From positions 119,101-183,100 of the forward strand of contig JAIBBZ010000008.1 of NCBI GenBank assembly GCA_019694435.1: a DNA stretch of 64,000 nucleotides, written 5' to 3'. A model generated the notes under the pieces. It made no database searches. It saw only the letters and a program-made list of their open reading frames with translations, and was not told the DNA's origin. The translations under genes and the position numbers were made by a program. This DNA is from Pirellulales bacterium (lineage in GTDB: Bacteria; Planctomycetota; Planctomycetia; Pirellulales; JAEUIK01). This document shows positions 38,218 through 48,105 of the stretch, piece by piece (within the stretch, counting starts at the first letter, position 1; every line of letters starts with the position of its first letter).

Positions 38218-41200
38218 ATGCCTCAGCGCGAGTCTTTCATCGGCCGGCGAGCGGTGCGTTATGCGGCCGAGCACCTCGAAGCCCGCCGGCTGCTGTCCGG
38301 CGCCAGCCCAGCTACGAGCGCCGATTGGCTGGCGACGCTCACGACAACCGCGTCTTCGGCCGCGGTGACCCATGCCGCTTTTCCACCGGCCGCGTTGCAG
38401 GCCGACGACCTGGCCGTCCAAACGGCCCAATCGAGTCCCCTGATTCATCTGGACAGTTTTCGGCTTGATCCGCAATTTGCGGGCATCGATGGCAGCGGGC
38501 TGTCGGTCGTCGTCCTCGACACGGGCATCGACCTGAATCACCCGTTCTTCGGTCCCGACGCCAACGCGAACGGCGTCGCGGATCGGATCGTCTACAACCA
38601 GGACTTCGCGACCGGTGCGGCCAACGCCGAAGACGGTCACGGCCACGGCAGCAATGTCGCCAGCATCATTGGCTCTCAAGACACGACCTACGGAGGTGTA
38701 GCGCCGGGCGTCAACCTGATCGTCTTAAAGGTGCTCGACAACGCCGGCTTCGGCAGCTTTGCGGCGGTCGAAACGGCATTGCAGTGGGTGGTCTCGCATG
38801 TCGCGGCCTACAACATCGTCGCGGTGAACATGTCGCTGTCCGACGGCAGCAACCGCAGCGTCGCGGCCTCGGACTATGGCATCGGCGATGAACTCGCGGC
38901 CCTGGCCGGCCAGGGCGTCGTGGTCGTCTCGGCAGCGGGCAACAGCTACTACAACTACTCGGGCACGCAGGGAGTCGGCTATCCGGCTGCCGATCCCAAT
39001 TCGTTCGCGGTCGGCGCAGTTTGGGATTCGAACGTCGGTGGCCCGTTTCAGTGGTCGAGCGGCGCGACCGATTTCACAACCGGTGCCGACCGCATCACGA
39101 GTTTTTCACAACGCGACGGCCAATTGACCGACGTGTTCGCGCCGGGCGCCCCGATCACGGGTGCGGGAGCCAACGGTTCGATTGTGACCTATGCAGGCAC
39201 GAGCCAGGCCGCGCCGCACGTTGCCGGCGTTGTGGCGCTGGCCCAAGAATTGGCGCAGCAAGAACTGGGGCGCCACCTGACGATTAGCGAGTTTCGCGAC
39301 CTGGTGCGCTATACCGGTACGTCGATCGTCGACGGCGACGACGAGGACGACAACGTCACGAATACCGGCCTGGCTTACTCACGCGTCGACGTACACGCCC
39401 TGGGTCAGGCGATTGTCGAACTGGGGACGATTCATGTCGTCTCGACGTCGCCCCCCATCGATGGCTCGACGCCGGTCGCGCCCACGTCGTTTGTGATCGA
39501 CTTTTCCGAGCCGTACCTGGCCTCGAGCGTTCAAGCGGGCGATCTGCTCGTCAACGGGCTGCCGGCCGGCGGCGTGCAGTTCACCGACGCCGACACGTTG
39601 ACGTTCACGTTCGTGTCCAGCCCCGTAGTGGCGCAGGGGCTGCAAACCATGAGCATTGCGGCCGGGGCCATTCAATCCGTCGGCGGCGAGTTCATCGAGG
39701 CCGCCAGCGGATCGTTCCGCTACGACGTGCTGCCGATGCAGGTGACGGCCGTTTCGCCCGTCGCCGGCACGACGGTCGCTCTGCCACTGACCGCCATTCA
39801 AATCGATCTTAACGAGGCTTACGCCGTCGGCTCGGTCGGCCTTGATGATCTCGACGTGAGCATCGGCCAGGTCGTCGGCTACAACCTGCTCGACGCCGAT
39901 TCGGTGCTGTACCTGATTTCCGGGATCGAAGAAGAAGGCTCTCTCACCGCGACGTTTGCCGCCGGCGCGCTGGCCGACAGCTTCGGCAATCCGCTGGCGC
40001 CATTTACGGCCACCTGGACGCTCGACGCCGCGCAGGTCGAGGCGCAGACCCCCACCAAATTCTGGCACCTGAACGGGCTCAACCAGGTGTCGTACAACAG
40101 CGGCATCATCCAGTCGGCCACCGATGTGGACAAGTTCGCGCTCGACTTGCTGCCCGGCCAGCGATTGTCGTTTGTGTTGTCGGCGTCTGCCGGACTGCGG
40201 GCGACCGTCGCGGTGCTCGACCCCGACGGGACCGCGGTATGGACGGGGACCGCGTCGGCAGCCGGCGCGACACTCGTGGCCAACGGCTTCTACCCCGTCA
40301 AGCAAGGCGCGTATCTCGTCTCGGTGGCAGGCGTCGCGGGCACCCAGGGCGATTATGAACTTTCGCTCGCGCTGAATGTCGTCTTCGAGGCCGAATCGTA
40401 TTTCGGTTCTGACAACGGCACGCTCGCCACGGCCGAGAACCTTACGCCGTCGCTGGGCATCGTCGCCGGAGGCGGCCAAACGATTACGGCCACCGGCAGC
40501 ATCGGCGAAGACGTCGTGAGTGTCGGCCCCGATGGCTACGGCTACGAGGCCGTCGTCGTGCCGTACGAGTTCAACGATATCAGCACGACGGGCACCGAGC
40601 TTACGCTGCTGACCAATCAGGACGATGCCGTAGCCATCCTGCAGACATCGCAACTGCCCGGCTTCTATTTCAGCCTGTATGGGGTCACCTACCCGACCGT
40701 CTCGAGCCCGTTGTTCGTCAGCAGCAACGGGCTGCTGAATCTCGGCGCCCCGCACACCAGCGGCATCAACTCCGATCTCACGCAGACGCCGACGAACGCG
40801 GCGATCGCCGCGCTGTGGGACAATCTGGTCGTCAGCGGTACCGCGCAGTCGAAGGTCTACTACAAGCTGGACGGCAGTGGCAGCAGCCAGCGATTGATCG
40901 TCCAGTGGAACAAGGTGCGATATGTCGGCGCGAGCTCGTCCGACACCATTACCTTCCAGGTCGTGCTCAACGAATCGGGCAACACGGTTCAGATCAACTA
41001 TCTCGACCTCGACAGCAGCCACACCGGCAGCGGCGGAGCCAGCGCCACCGTAGGCACCAAGGCCCAGGGTTTTCAGCAGGGACAGTTCACCAACCGGCTC
41101 GTCGTTTCGTACGACGCGGGACCCAATGATTTCGTCGGCACGGGGAAGAGCATCAAGCTGGGTGTCGGCGTGTTGCCACCGCCGGAGGTCGACTACTATC

Positions 41201-43884
41201 GACTCGACCTGGCGGCGGGCGATCGCGTGACGATCGGCGCGACCGGCGGCGCCGGCGGCGGCCTGAGCCTTGAGCTGCGTTCGGCCGCCGATGCCACGTT
41301 GGCCACCGGCGCGTGGTCCGAGAATCTCAACCTGGTCATCGATTCCTACACAGTCGCTACGGCGGGGACTTACTACGTCCGCCTGACCGGCGCGAGGCCC
41401 GCCGACTATGCGCTGACCGTGACCCGCAACGCCACCTTCGACGTCGAGGCCCACAACGATCTGGCCAACGCGCAGCCCTTGGGGCCCTCCGGCGTCGCGA
41501 TCGGGGCCACCGGGTACGGAACCGTCCCCAGCAACGCGCCTGGCTCACCAGTCCCGGGCGCCGTCGACCTCGTGGGCAGCAACCTGTCGCTGGGCTTTGC
41601 GACCGACGGTTCGCTGGTGGGCCCGACTGTCGGTGCCCGGCATAACGGCGTCGAGTATCTCAAGTTCGGCCAGGCCCTGGCGGCCTACACGGTCGCTTAC
41701 AACGGCGGCTTCTATACCAATGGCGGCAGCGTCGCGGGCACCGATTTTGCCGTGACGCGCTACGACATTTCGAGCGGGTCGCAGCACGGGCTGCGAATGA
41801 CCGGAACCATCACGGCGGGGGTCACCTTCGAGCGGGTCGTCTCGTGGCAAGACGGAGACAACTACGCGATCGTCACCACCACCATCACCAACAATACCGG
41901 GGCCACGCTGGCGGGGCTGGCCTTGTTGGAGAATCACGACCCCGACCCCGGCGGCGTGGCGATCACCTCGAACGACGTCGAGCAAAGCCAGGGGCTGGTA
42001 ACAGCCGGCACGATGTTCAACGGTCATTACGCGCTGGGCTCGCTCGACCCACGGGCCCTGGCTTCGGTCGAAGGGTTGATCGTCACCGACCCGTTCGCCG
42101 TGCTCGATTCGCCCGTCGACCCCAACGGGTTGGCCGAGGATTTGAACATCAATCTCGCGTTCCGCCTGGGAAGTCTCGCGCCGGGCCAGAAGTCGCAGTC
42201 GAGCTTCGCCATCGTCATGGGCGACTCGAAAGAGTCGATCTATCGGACGTATGCCACCGCGGCGCAGCGAACGCTCCCGGCCAGCGATGACTATTACAGC
42301 GTCGCTTTGGCCGCCGGCGACGTGTTGACGATCAACACCAGCACGCCCGGCGGCGAAGAGGGACAAGTCAGCAACCTGCTGAACCCGGCGATCGATCTCT
42401 ATGCCCCCGGTGGACTGCTCGTCGCGAGCGATGACAATTCCGCCGCGGATGGGAAAAACGCGCTGGTGGCCTACGCGGCAACAGTCGCGGGCACCTACAC
42501 GGTTCGCGTGCGGGCGATTGGGGGTACGGCCGGCGACTATGTGCTCGTGGCCAATACTGGTCCCGACCTGACCGTCAGCGGACACACGACGGGCGTGCCC
42601 TATCAACCGCGCACGCTCTCGCTGTCGGCATCCGACACTTACGCCCCGGACAATGCAGGCGTCTTCAGTATCGCAATCGACTGGGACGGCGACGGTTCGT
42701 TCGACGAAATCGTTTCCGGCTCGCCTGGTCTGCAGGTCGACCACACTTTCACCGCGACCGGAGTCTTCAATGTCCGCATGCAAGCGACCGATGTACGCGG
42801 GGCGGCGGGGCCGGTCGTCGTCTGGCCGATGACGATCGTCGCGGCCGAGTTGCAGCCCGACGACCAGACTCCCGGACTGACCAATCTCGCCTGGGGTGGA
42901 ACCGCAAACGCCGACCAGATCGCCCTCCGCAACCTCGGCGGCGGCTCGGTGGAGCTGACCACGACCAAGTACGGCGGGCAGGCCACGAACCTGTTGCAGA
43001 ACTTTGCCGGCGTGACCGGCCGTGTTTTGGCGTTTGCCGGCGAAGGCAATGATCGCGTCGATGGCGCGCTTCTGGGGGCAATTCGTTTCGTGGCCGACGC
43101 CGGCGCCGGGAACGACACGCTGACCGGCGGCGATGGAGCTGATTCGCTGCTGGGCGGACAAGGCAACGACGTTGTGCAAGCCGGTGCCGGCGACGATTTC
43201 CTGTGGGGAGATGGATCGGAATTTGCCGACGGCAAGCCCGGCGATGACACACTCGATGGCGGCGCAGGCCACGACACGATCATCGCCGACGGTGCCGAGG
43301 GGGGCGATGATATCATCTATGGCCAGGACGGCGACGACAGCATCTTCGCCGGAGGCGGCAACGACTGGGTCGACGGCGGCGCCAACGACGACCGGATCGT
43401 CGGCGGGGATGGCGCCGAAGGCTCGAACGACACCTTATTCGGCGGCGCCGGAAACGATTACCTCGACGGTGGAGTCGGCAGCGATCTGACCGACGGTGGC
43501 GACGGGCGGGACCTGCTCGTGTCGGGCGCGGCAGCAAGTTCGCAATCTGGCGGCGACACGGTCAGCGGCGGTGCCGACGACGACATCCTCGTCGCCGGTT
43601 CACTCGGTTTTGCCGTCGAACAACTCGAGGCGGCCGTCGATGCGGTTCTCGCCGAATGGGGATCGAGCCACACCTATGCCACCAGGGTCGCGAATCTGCT
43701 TGGCCCCGGAAGCCCAAGCCGGCTCAACGGCACGACCTATCTGCTGGCCGGGACGACCGTTCTCGCGTCGAGCGTGGCGGACACGCTTTCCGGCGGCACC
43801 TTGTCGGATTGGTTCTTCTATAACCTGGCCGAGGATGTAATTACCGATCAGCAATCGGGGGAAACGCTCACGTTGCTGCCTTGA
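38218..43884 (+). CDS. giant secreted subtilase (S8) with bacterial Ig-like, PPC-like and RTX-like repeats
   Basis: 1888-aa secreted serine protease. The N-terminus has the planctomycete surface motif EHLEARRLLSG at about 19-29. The S8 domain spans about 75-400: Asp101 in VVVLDTGIDLNHP, His143 in GHGSNVASI, oxyanion Asn242 in SAAGNS and Ser329 in AGTSQAAPHVAG, so all catalytic residues are present. Then Ig-like segments (VVSTSPPIDGSTPVAPTSF, VTAVSPVAGTTVALPLTAI), pre-peptidase C-like units (DYYRLDLAAGDRVTIGATGG, DDYYSVALAAGDVLTI) and, at about 1636-1770, haemolysin-type repeats such as GGQGNDVVQAGAGDD that bind calcium and suit type I secretion. A TTG lies in frame at 38215; ATG 38218 is the likelier start. 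Probably an extracellular protease. It is a single gene. Confidence 0.93.
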   Translation: MPQRESFIGRRAVRYAAEHLEARRLLSGASPATSADWLATLTTTASSAAVTHAAFPPAALQADDLAVQTAQSSPLIHLDSFRLDPQFAGIDGSGLSVVVLDTGIDLNHPFFGPDANANGVADRIVYNQDFATGAANAEDGHGHGSNVASIIGSQDTTYGGVAPGVNLIVLKVLDNAGFGSFAAVETALQWVVSHVAAYNIVAVNMSLSDGSNRSVAASDYGIGDELAALAGQGVVVVSAAGNSYYNYSGTQGVGYPAADPNSFAVGAVWDSNVGGPFQWSSGATDFTTGADRITSFSQRDGQLTDVFAPGAPITGAGANGSIVTYAGTSQAAPHVAGVVALAQELAQQELGRHLTISEFRDLVRYTGTSIVDGDDEDDNVTNTGLAYSRVDVHALGQAIVELGTIHVVSTSPPIDGSTPVAPTSFVIDFSEPYLASSVQAGDLLVNGLPAGGVQFTDADTLTFTFVSSPVVAQGLQTMSIAAGAIQSVGGEFIEAASGSFRYDVLPMQVTAVSPVAGTTVALPLTAIQIDLNEAYAVGSVGLDDLDVSIGQVVGYNLLDADSVLYLISGIEEEGSLTATFAAGALADSFGNPLAPFTATWTLDAAQVEAQTPTKFWHLNGLNQVSYNSGIIQSATDVDKFALDLLPGQRLSFVLSASAGLRATVAVLDPDGTAVWTGTASAAGATLVANGFYPVKQGAYLVSVAGVAGTQGDYELSLALNVVFEAESYFGSDNGTLATAENLTPSLGIVAGGGQTITATGSIGEDVVSVGPDGYGYEAVVVPYEFNDISTTGTELTLLTNQDDAVAILQTSQLPGFYFSLYGVTYPTVSSPLFVSSNGLLNLGAPHTSGINSDLTQTPTNAAIAALWDNLVVSGTAQSKVYYKLDGSGSSQRLIVQWNKVRYVGASSSDTITFQVVLNESGNTVQINYLDLDSSHTGSGGASATVGTKAQGFQQGQFTNRLVVSYDAGPNDFVGTGKSIKLGVGVLPPPEVDYYRLDLAAGDRVTIGATGGAGGGLSLELRSAADATLATGAWSENLNLVIDSYTVATAGTYYVRLTGARPADYALTVTRNATFDVEAHNDLANAQPLGPSGVAIGATGYGTVPSNAPGSPVPGAVDLVGSNLSLGFATDGSLVGPTVGARHNGVEYLKFGQALAAYTVAYNGGFYTNGGSVAGTDFAVTRYDISSGSQHGLRMTGTITAGVTFERVVSWQDGDNYAIVTTTITNNTGATLAGLALLENHDPDPGGVAITSNDVEQSQGLVTAGTMFNGHYALGSLDPRALASVEGLIVTDPFAVLDSPVDPNGLAEDLNINLAFRLGSLAPGQKSQSSFAIVMGDSKESIYRTYATAAQRTLPASDDYYSVALAAGDVLTINTSTPGGEEGQVSNLLNPAIDLYAPGGLLVASDDNSAADGKNALVAYAATVAGTYTVRVRAIGGTAGDYVLVANTGPDLTVSGHTTGVPYQPRTLSLSASDTYAPDNAGVFSIAIDWDGDGSFDEIVSGSPGLQVDHTFTATGVFNVRMQATDVRGAAGPVVVWPMTIVAAELQPDDQTPGLTNLAWGGTANADQIALRNLGGGSVELTTTKYGGQATNLLQNFAGVTGRVLAFAGEGNDRVDGALLGAIRFVADAGAGNDTLTGGDGADSLLGGQGNDVVQAGAGDDFLWGDGSEFADGKPGDDTLDGGAGHDTIIADGAEGGDDIIYGQDGDDSIFAGGGNDWVDGGANDDRIVGGDGAEGSNDTLFGGAGNDYLDGGVGSDLTDGGDGRDLLVSGAAASSQSGGDTVSGGADDDILVAGSLGFAVEQLEAAVDAVLAEWGSSHTYATRVANLLGPGSPSRLNGTTYLLAGTTVLASSVADTLSGGTLSDWFFYNLAEDVITDQQSGETLTLLP

Positions 43885-44013
43885 CCCTCACCGGGGTCAG
43901 GAAGTCCTCGGTTTCCACCGGTGGACAGTCGCGCGGCCGGATGCCATTCTGCAAGTCATGCTGTTGCAGCGAAGCGGCCCACGAGGGGGCTGCGCTCATT
44001 CGACGAATCGCCG

Positions 44014-45426
44014 ATGCTAGACCCCGATTCGGAGCCCTGGAACATTCGCTCGGCCCGGACGGGAATTGTCTGGCCAGCGCTTCCGGCCGGGACGGGCAGC
44101 GCGGCCTTGGCGCTCTTGTTCCAGTTGGAGCAATCGCAATGGTGCCCGGCGGGCGAGTTGCGCCGCCGACAACGCAGTCAGCTCCAGGCGGTGCTCGCGC
44201 ACGCCTACGAAACGGTCGAGTTCTATCACGCCTGGTTCGACGAGCTGCGCATCGACCCGGCCACCGCGGCCGAGCCCGAGACGTTCGAGCGCTTGCCTGT
44301 ACTCCAGCGCCGGCAGTTGCAGCTTGCCGGCGAACTGCTCAAAAGCTCGCGCGTGCCGCCGGACCACGGCCGCACGACCGTGCGGGTCACCGGCGGTTCG
44401 ACGGGCGAGCCGGTCCGCGTCGAAGCGACGCAGTGGAACGGTCTGCTCTGGCGGGCCTTCACGCTGCGCGATCACCTATGGCATCGACGCGATTTCAACG
44501 CGAGCTTGGCCGTGATTCGCTTTACCGACGCCGAGGCCACGATGCCGCCGCGGGGTCAGGCGACCAACAACTGGGGTGCGGCCACCGAGGGGCTCGTGGC
44601 CACCGGGCCCGCGCACGTCCTGCACATCAAGAGCACCACCGACGAACAGGCGGCGTGGCTCGCCGAGCGGCAGCCCGAATACCTGCTCACCTATCCGACC
44701 GTGGTGCTCGCTTTGGCGCGCTATTGCCGCCGGCGCGGCATTCGGCTCACCCGGCTGCGCGAGGTGCGCACCTTCGGCGAAGTGCTCGAGCCGGAAGTTC
44801 GCGAAGCCTGTCGAGAGGTCTGGCAGGTCCCGGTGGTCGACGCCTACAGCTCCGAGGAATTCGGGTACCTGGCCCTGCAATGCCCCGCGCATGAGCATTA
44901 TCACGTGCAGGCAGAAAACGTGTGGCTCGAGGTGCTCGACGATGCGGGCCGGCCCTGCGGTCCGGGTGAGGTGGGCCGGGTCGTCGTGACAGGACTGCAT
45001 CACTTCGCCATGCCCTTGGTTCGCTACGACATCGGCGATTATGCCGAGGTCGGCGAAGAGTGTCCCTGCGGGCGAGGCCTGCCGGTGCTGCGGCGCATTC
45101 TCGGCCGCCAGCGCAACATGCTCGTCTTGCCCGACGGGCGCACGCGGTGGCCCATGATCGAGGTTCGCGACATCGCCCAGGCCTTTGTCGAGCTACCGCC
45201 GATTGCCCAGTATCAGCTCACGCAATGCAGCTTGGAGGAACTGGAGCTGCGTCTCGTATCCTTGCGCGAGCTCACGCCCGAAGAAGAGGCGGCGTTGACC
45301 GGCTACCTGCATCGTGGGTTGGGCTACCCGTTTCGAGTTCGCTATCGCTATGTCGACGAGATCCCCCGCTCGCCGCGAGGGAAGCATGAGGAGTTTCGCT
45401 CGGAGGTCGCGTCGCGTAACTTGTGA
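44014..45426 (+). CDS. PaaK/CapK-like adenylate-forming enzyme
   Basis: 470-aa member of the phenylacetate-CoA ligase-like branch of adenylate-forming enzymes, also known as CapK or coenzyme F390 synthetase-like. The AMP-binding loop is VRVTGGSTGEPVRVEATQ; later motifs are YLLTYPTVVLAL, VDAYSSEEFGYLALQC and LVRYDIGDYAEVGEECPCGRG, with a C-terminal subdomain ending PRSPRGKHEEF. It activates a carboxylate as acyl-AMP and passes it to an acceptor; which acid is unknown. ATG 44014 was chosen over 43921 because family similarity begins just after it. A 240-aa protein gene follows after 45 bases on the same strand and is probably cotranscribed. In many bacteria this branch sits in surface polysaccharide clusters. 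Confidence 0.85.
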   Translation: MLDPDSEPWNIRSARTGIVWPALPAGTGSAALALLFQLEQSQWCPAGELRRRQRSQLQAVLAHAYETVEFYHAWFDELRIDPATAAEPETFERLPVLQRRQLQLAGELLKSSRVPPDHGRTTVRVTGGSTGEPVRVEATQWNGLLWRAFTLRDHLWHRRDFNASLAVIRFTDAEATMPPRGQATNNWGAATEGLVATGPAHVLHIKSTTDEQAAWLAERQPEYLLTYPTVVLALARYCRRRGIRLTRLREVRTFGEVLEPEVREACREVWQVPVVDAYSSEEFGYLALQCPAHEHYHVQAENVWLEVLDDAGRPCGPGEVGRVVVTGLHHFAMPLVRYDIGDYAEVGEECPCGRGLPVLRRILGRQRNMLVLPDGRTRWPMIEVRDIAQAFVELPPIAQYQLTQCSLEELELRLVSLRELTPEEEAALTGYLHRGLGYPFRVRYRYVDEIPRSPRGKHEEFRSEVASRNL

Positions 45427-45471
45427 TGGCTACCTGCTCTGAGCGATGACCGATACTGCCCGGTTGACCCC

Positions 45472-46194
45472 ATGCCCACCTGGCTCCAATCCACCCATGA
45501 ATTGACTGCTGCGCAGCGCGAACAGATGTTCTCGCTGATGACGGCGAACTTTTCCGCCGTTTCGCCGGCGCGGTTCGCGGCCGACTTGGAGGAAAAGCCG
45601 TGGGTGTTTCTGGTCGCCGACGGTCCCGACGCGAAAGTCGAAGGATTCTCGACCTTGATGCCCATGACGATCGAGCTGGCAGGCCACCGCGCCGTGGCCT
45701 TGTTCAGCGGCGACACGGTGCTGGCCGATGCGCGCTGGGGTGATCGCTCGTTTGTGCGTTGTATCGGGCTCGAGCTGTTGCGCATCGCGGCCCGGCAGCA
45801 GGCCGATCGCGTCTACTGGCTGCTGCTGACTTGCGCCTACCGCGGCTACCGCATGTTGCCGGCATTCTTTGTCGAATATTTTCCGCGGTTCGAGACAGCG
45901 GCGCCAGCGGTTCAAGGCCAGACGATCGCGGCGATCGTCCGCAGCAAGTTCGGCTCGCAGTATCGATCGCAGCAGGGAGTCGTGGAACTCGCCGAGCCGA
46001 CACCGTTTTTACCGGGGCGCGGCGAGGTCGACCCGCGCCATCTGGCTGATCCGTCAGTGGCTTATTTTCTCGAGGCGAACCCGGGATACCTGCGCGGTGA
46101 CTTCCTGGTCGCGTGGGCCGATCTGTCGCCAGCCAATCTGACGCCCTTTGCGCGGCGTTTGCGCGACGCCGGTGCACCAGCGGGTCGTGCCTGA
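45472..46194 (+). CDS. protein of unknown function, GNAT-like N-acyltransferase suspected, 240 aa
   Basis: Not firmly recognised. The sequence has the alternation of strands and helices of an acyltransferase (GNAT) fold: SLMTANFSAVSPARFAADL, then WVFLVADGPDAKVEGFSTL, AVALFSGDTVLADARWGDRS, and a helix with AARQQADRVYWLLLT followed by GYRMLPAFF. The segment FSGDTVLADARWGDRSF is placed like the strand and pyrophosphate loop that bind an acyl carrier. It follows the PaaK-like ligase gene by 45 bases, so an activation-transfer pair is a fair inference. Its last 133 bases overlap the end of the convergent membrane protein gene. Confidence 0.6.
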   Translation: MPTWLQSTHELTAAQREQMFSLMTANFSAVSPARFAADLEEKPWVFLVADGPDAKVEGFSTLMPMTIELAGHRAVALFSGDTVLADARWGDRSFVRCIGLELLRIAARQQADRVYWLLLTCAYRGYRMLPAFFVEYFPRFETAAPAVQGQTIAAIVRSKFGSQYRSQQGVVELAEPTPFLPGRGEVDPRHLADPSVAYFLEANPGYLRGDFLVAWADLSPANLTPFARRLRDAGAPAGRA

Positions 46195-47807
46195 GCCTGG
46201 CCGGCCGTGGCGTCCCGCTCGTACACGTGCACCGGTTGGCCATTCCAATACAAATTCGCTTCGAACCGCCGATAGTTGCGGCGTTCAAGTTCGCCGTGCA
46301 CGTGTTCCTGCAACAGCCGCGAATGCCGCTCGGCACCCCCGGAGGCGCGCGGCCAATGGCGCAGTTCGTCCATCAGGTTGACCAGATCGGCCGTGAGAAT
46401 GACGACCTTGGGACGATGCAATTCCAGCAGCCCGGCGACTGTTTGCGTCTCTGCGATGGCGTGCACGGTGCGATAGCGTACCCCATGCGTCGCCGCATAG
46501 AACGCCTGTGGGCCGATCACGGTTGTCTGGTCGCGCGGCCCGTTGCGATCTACGATCACCGCGAGCACTTGCGACGTGGTGCGATTCTGTTCTAGCCGCG
46601 ATCGATGAGTTTCGATCAGCTCCCAGCTCGCGGAGCCATACGCGAGCCCGCTGCCCACGAGCGCCGCCATTGCCGGGACCCGCCAGCGCGCTATGGTCTG
46701 TCCCAACAATCCTGCCAGCGCAAGCATGACCAACGGATAAACATAGAACAGGTACTCCGACTTGGCGTTCGGAATAATGAGGACTTGAGCCAGCAACAGC
46801 CCTGCGGCCCCCAGCACGACGACTCGCCCGGCGCGATCGGCGGACCACAGGCAACCGAGCATCCCGACCATGGCCAGTCCGAGCGTCAGCCAGCCGGTCT
46901 GATGTTCGAAGTCCCAGGTTCCGGACAGCAAGCCCTTGTAGATCTCCAGAGTGGCGGTGCCGTGACTCAGCCACCGCGCAGAGCCGATCGGCAAGTCGCT
47001 GCGCGAGACGAAGGTAACCGGCCAGGGTCCGTACTCTGCAATGAATTGTCGGCCAGGCCAAAGGTTCACTACGGCGTAGAGCACTGCAAACAGGCCGGCG
47101 CCGAGCGCCATGCGGCGCAAGCGAATTCCGCGCTCGCCCGGCCGATCCAAGATCGTCACTAAGGCGGCGGCGAGCGGCAGCGCGATGATCCCGTTGTAGT
47201 GAACCCAAACCAGCGCCGACGCGAGAAACCCCAGCAGGTAGTCGCGCCACGGCCGCGCGGATGCTGGTTGAGCAACGAGTCCCAGCATGGCGACGAAGCC
47301 GGCGGAGAGCAGCGCTTCGGGCCGCACGACGTGCGAGAAATAGACAAACGCCGGCGTAAGCGAAAACAGCACGGCGACTGCGGCCGCAATCCAACTCGTG
47401 GCCATCGTGCGCGCCACGGCGAATACGACAGTCAAGAGCAACAAACCGTAAGCGAACACGACCCAGCGTGGCCCTTCGATGGAGAATCCCTGCCCGGCGA
47501 GCACCAGTGCGAGCGGCGTCAGAAAGCCGCGTAGATTGAACGGGTTGACGAGTTCCTTGGGTCTGAATCCTTCAAACAGCTCCGAGCGCAATGTCCAAGG
47601 GCGCAGCGCTTGTGTGACGTAGGTGACCTCGTCTCCCTGCGGAGCCGCATACGCCGGCAGATAGGCGAAGGTGGGAGACATCACCGCCGTGTAGGCGATG
47701 AGATAGGCGAACAATGCCGCCGCCGCCACCCAGTCGGGCCAGCCTCGAGTTGCTGAAACTGAACTGGCATCCGGCGAATCGCCGCGAACTGCTGAAATCC
47801 CCGTCAT
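46062..47807 (-). CDS. integral membrane protein, glycosyltransferase (ArnT/PMT-like) type
   Basis: 581-aa membrane protein with about 11-12 hydrophobic segments in the first 410 residues. The first extracytoplasmic loop has QGDEVTYVTQALRPWTLRSE, where acidic residues match the catalytic Asp/Glu of GT-C glycosyltransferases such as ArnT, PMT and related lipid-linked sugar transferases. VRPEALLSAGFVAML is the usual second motif. The C-terminal 130 residues are soluble (RPKVVILTADLVNLMDE). It likely moves a sugar from a lipid carrier onto a surface molecule. The last 44 codons run antisense through the neighbouring gene and are Arg/Ala-rich, so the true end may include read-through into chance sequence. 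Confidence 0.75.
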   Translation of the reverse strand: MTGISAVRGDSPDASSVSATRGWPDWVAAAALFAYLIAYTAVMSPTFAYLPAYAAPQGDEVTYVTQALRPWTLRSELFEGFRPKELVNPFNLRGFLTPLALVLAGQGFSIEGPRWVVFAYGLLLLTVVFAVARTMATSWIAAAVAVLFSLTPAFVYFSHVVRPEALLSAGFVAMLGLVAQPASARPWRDYLLGFLASALVWVHYNGIIALPLAAALVTILDRPGERGIRLRRMALGAGLFAVLYAVVNLWPGRQFIAEYGPWPVTFVSRSDLPIGSARWLSHGTATLEIYKGLLSGTWDFEHQTGWLTLGLAMVGMLGCLWSADRAGRVVVLGAAGLLLAQVLIIPNAKSEYLFYVYPLVMLALAGLLGQTIARWRVPAMAALVGSGLAYGSASWELIETHRSRLEQNRTTSQVLAVIVDRNGPRDQTTVIGPQAFYAATHGVRYRTVHAIAETQTVAGLLELHRPKVVILTADLVNLMDELRHWPRASGGAERHSRLLQEHVHGELERRNYRRFEANLYWNGQPVHVYERDATAGQAQARPAGAPASRKRRAKGVRLAGDRSAHATRKSPRRYPGFASRK

Positions 47808-48105
47808 CCGGGAAGCCCCTTTCCCGTGCGCACGCCCTGGCTGATACCGGCAGCAACTGGGTGCATCGGCCCCCTGGGCACTGCTAGCGCCAAGCGGCTA
47901 GCGTCCGGTAGATGCCCTCATATTCGGAATTCTCGCTTCCGACAGAAAAATCCGCAAGTTCCGCGCAGCTTCACACGATAACTACGTCGGACTTGGTTCT
48001 CTTTCCGGGGACCAAGTGGATGGAAAGCGCTGCTGTTGTCGCCCGCCCGGGCGATCCAACGTCGAGCAGCGTGAAATCCTCCGCCCGCACGTCGAAGGGA
48101 CTGAC

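Noticed and set aside
39379..43272. Long minus-strand open frames within the subtilase gene
   Set aside because: Opposite strand carries an intact subtilase with catalytic residues and RTX-like repeats; the antisense frames reflect codon bias.
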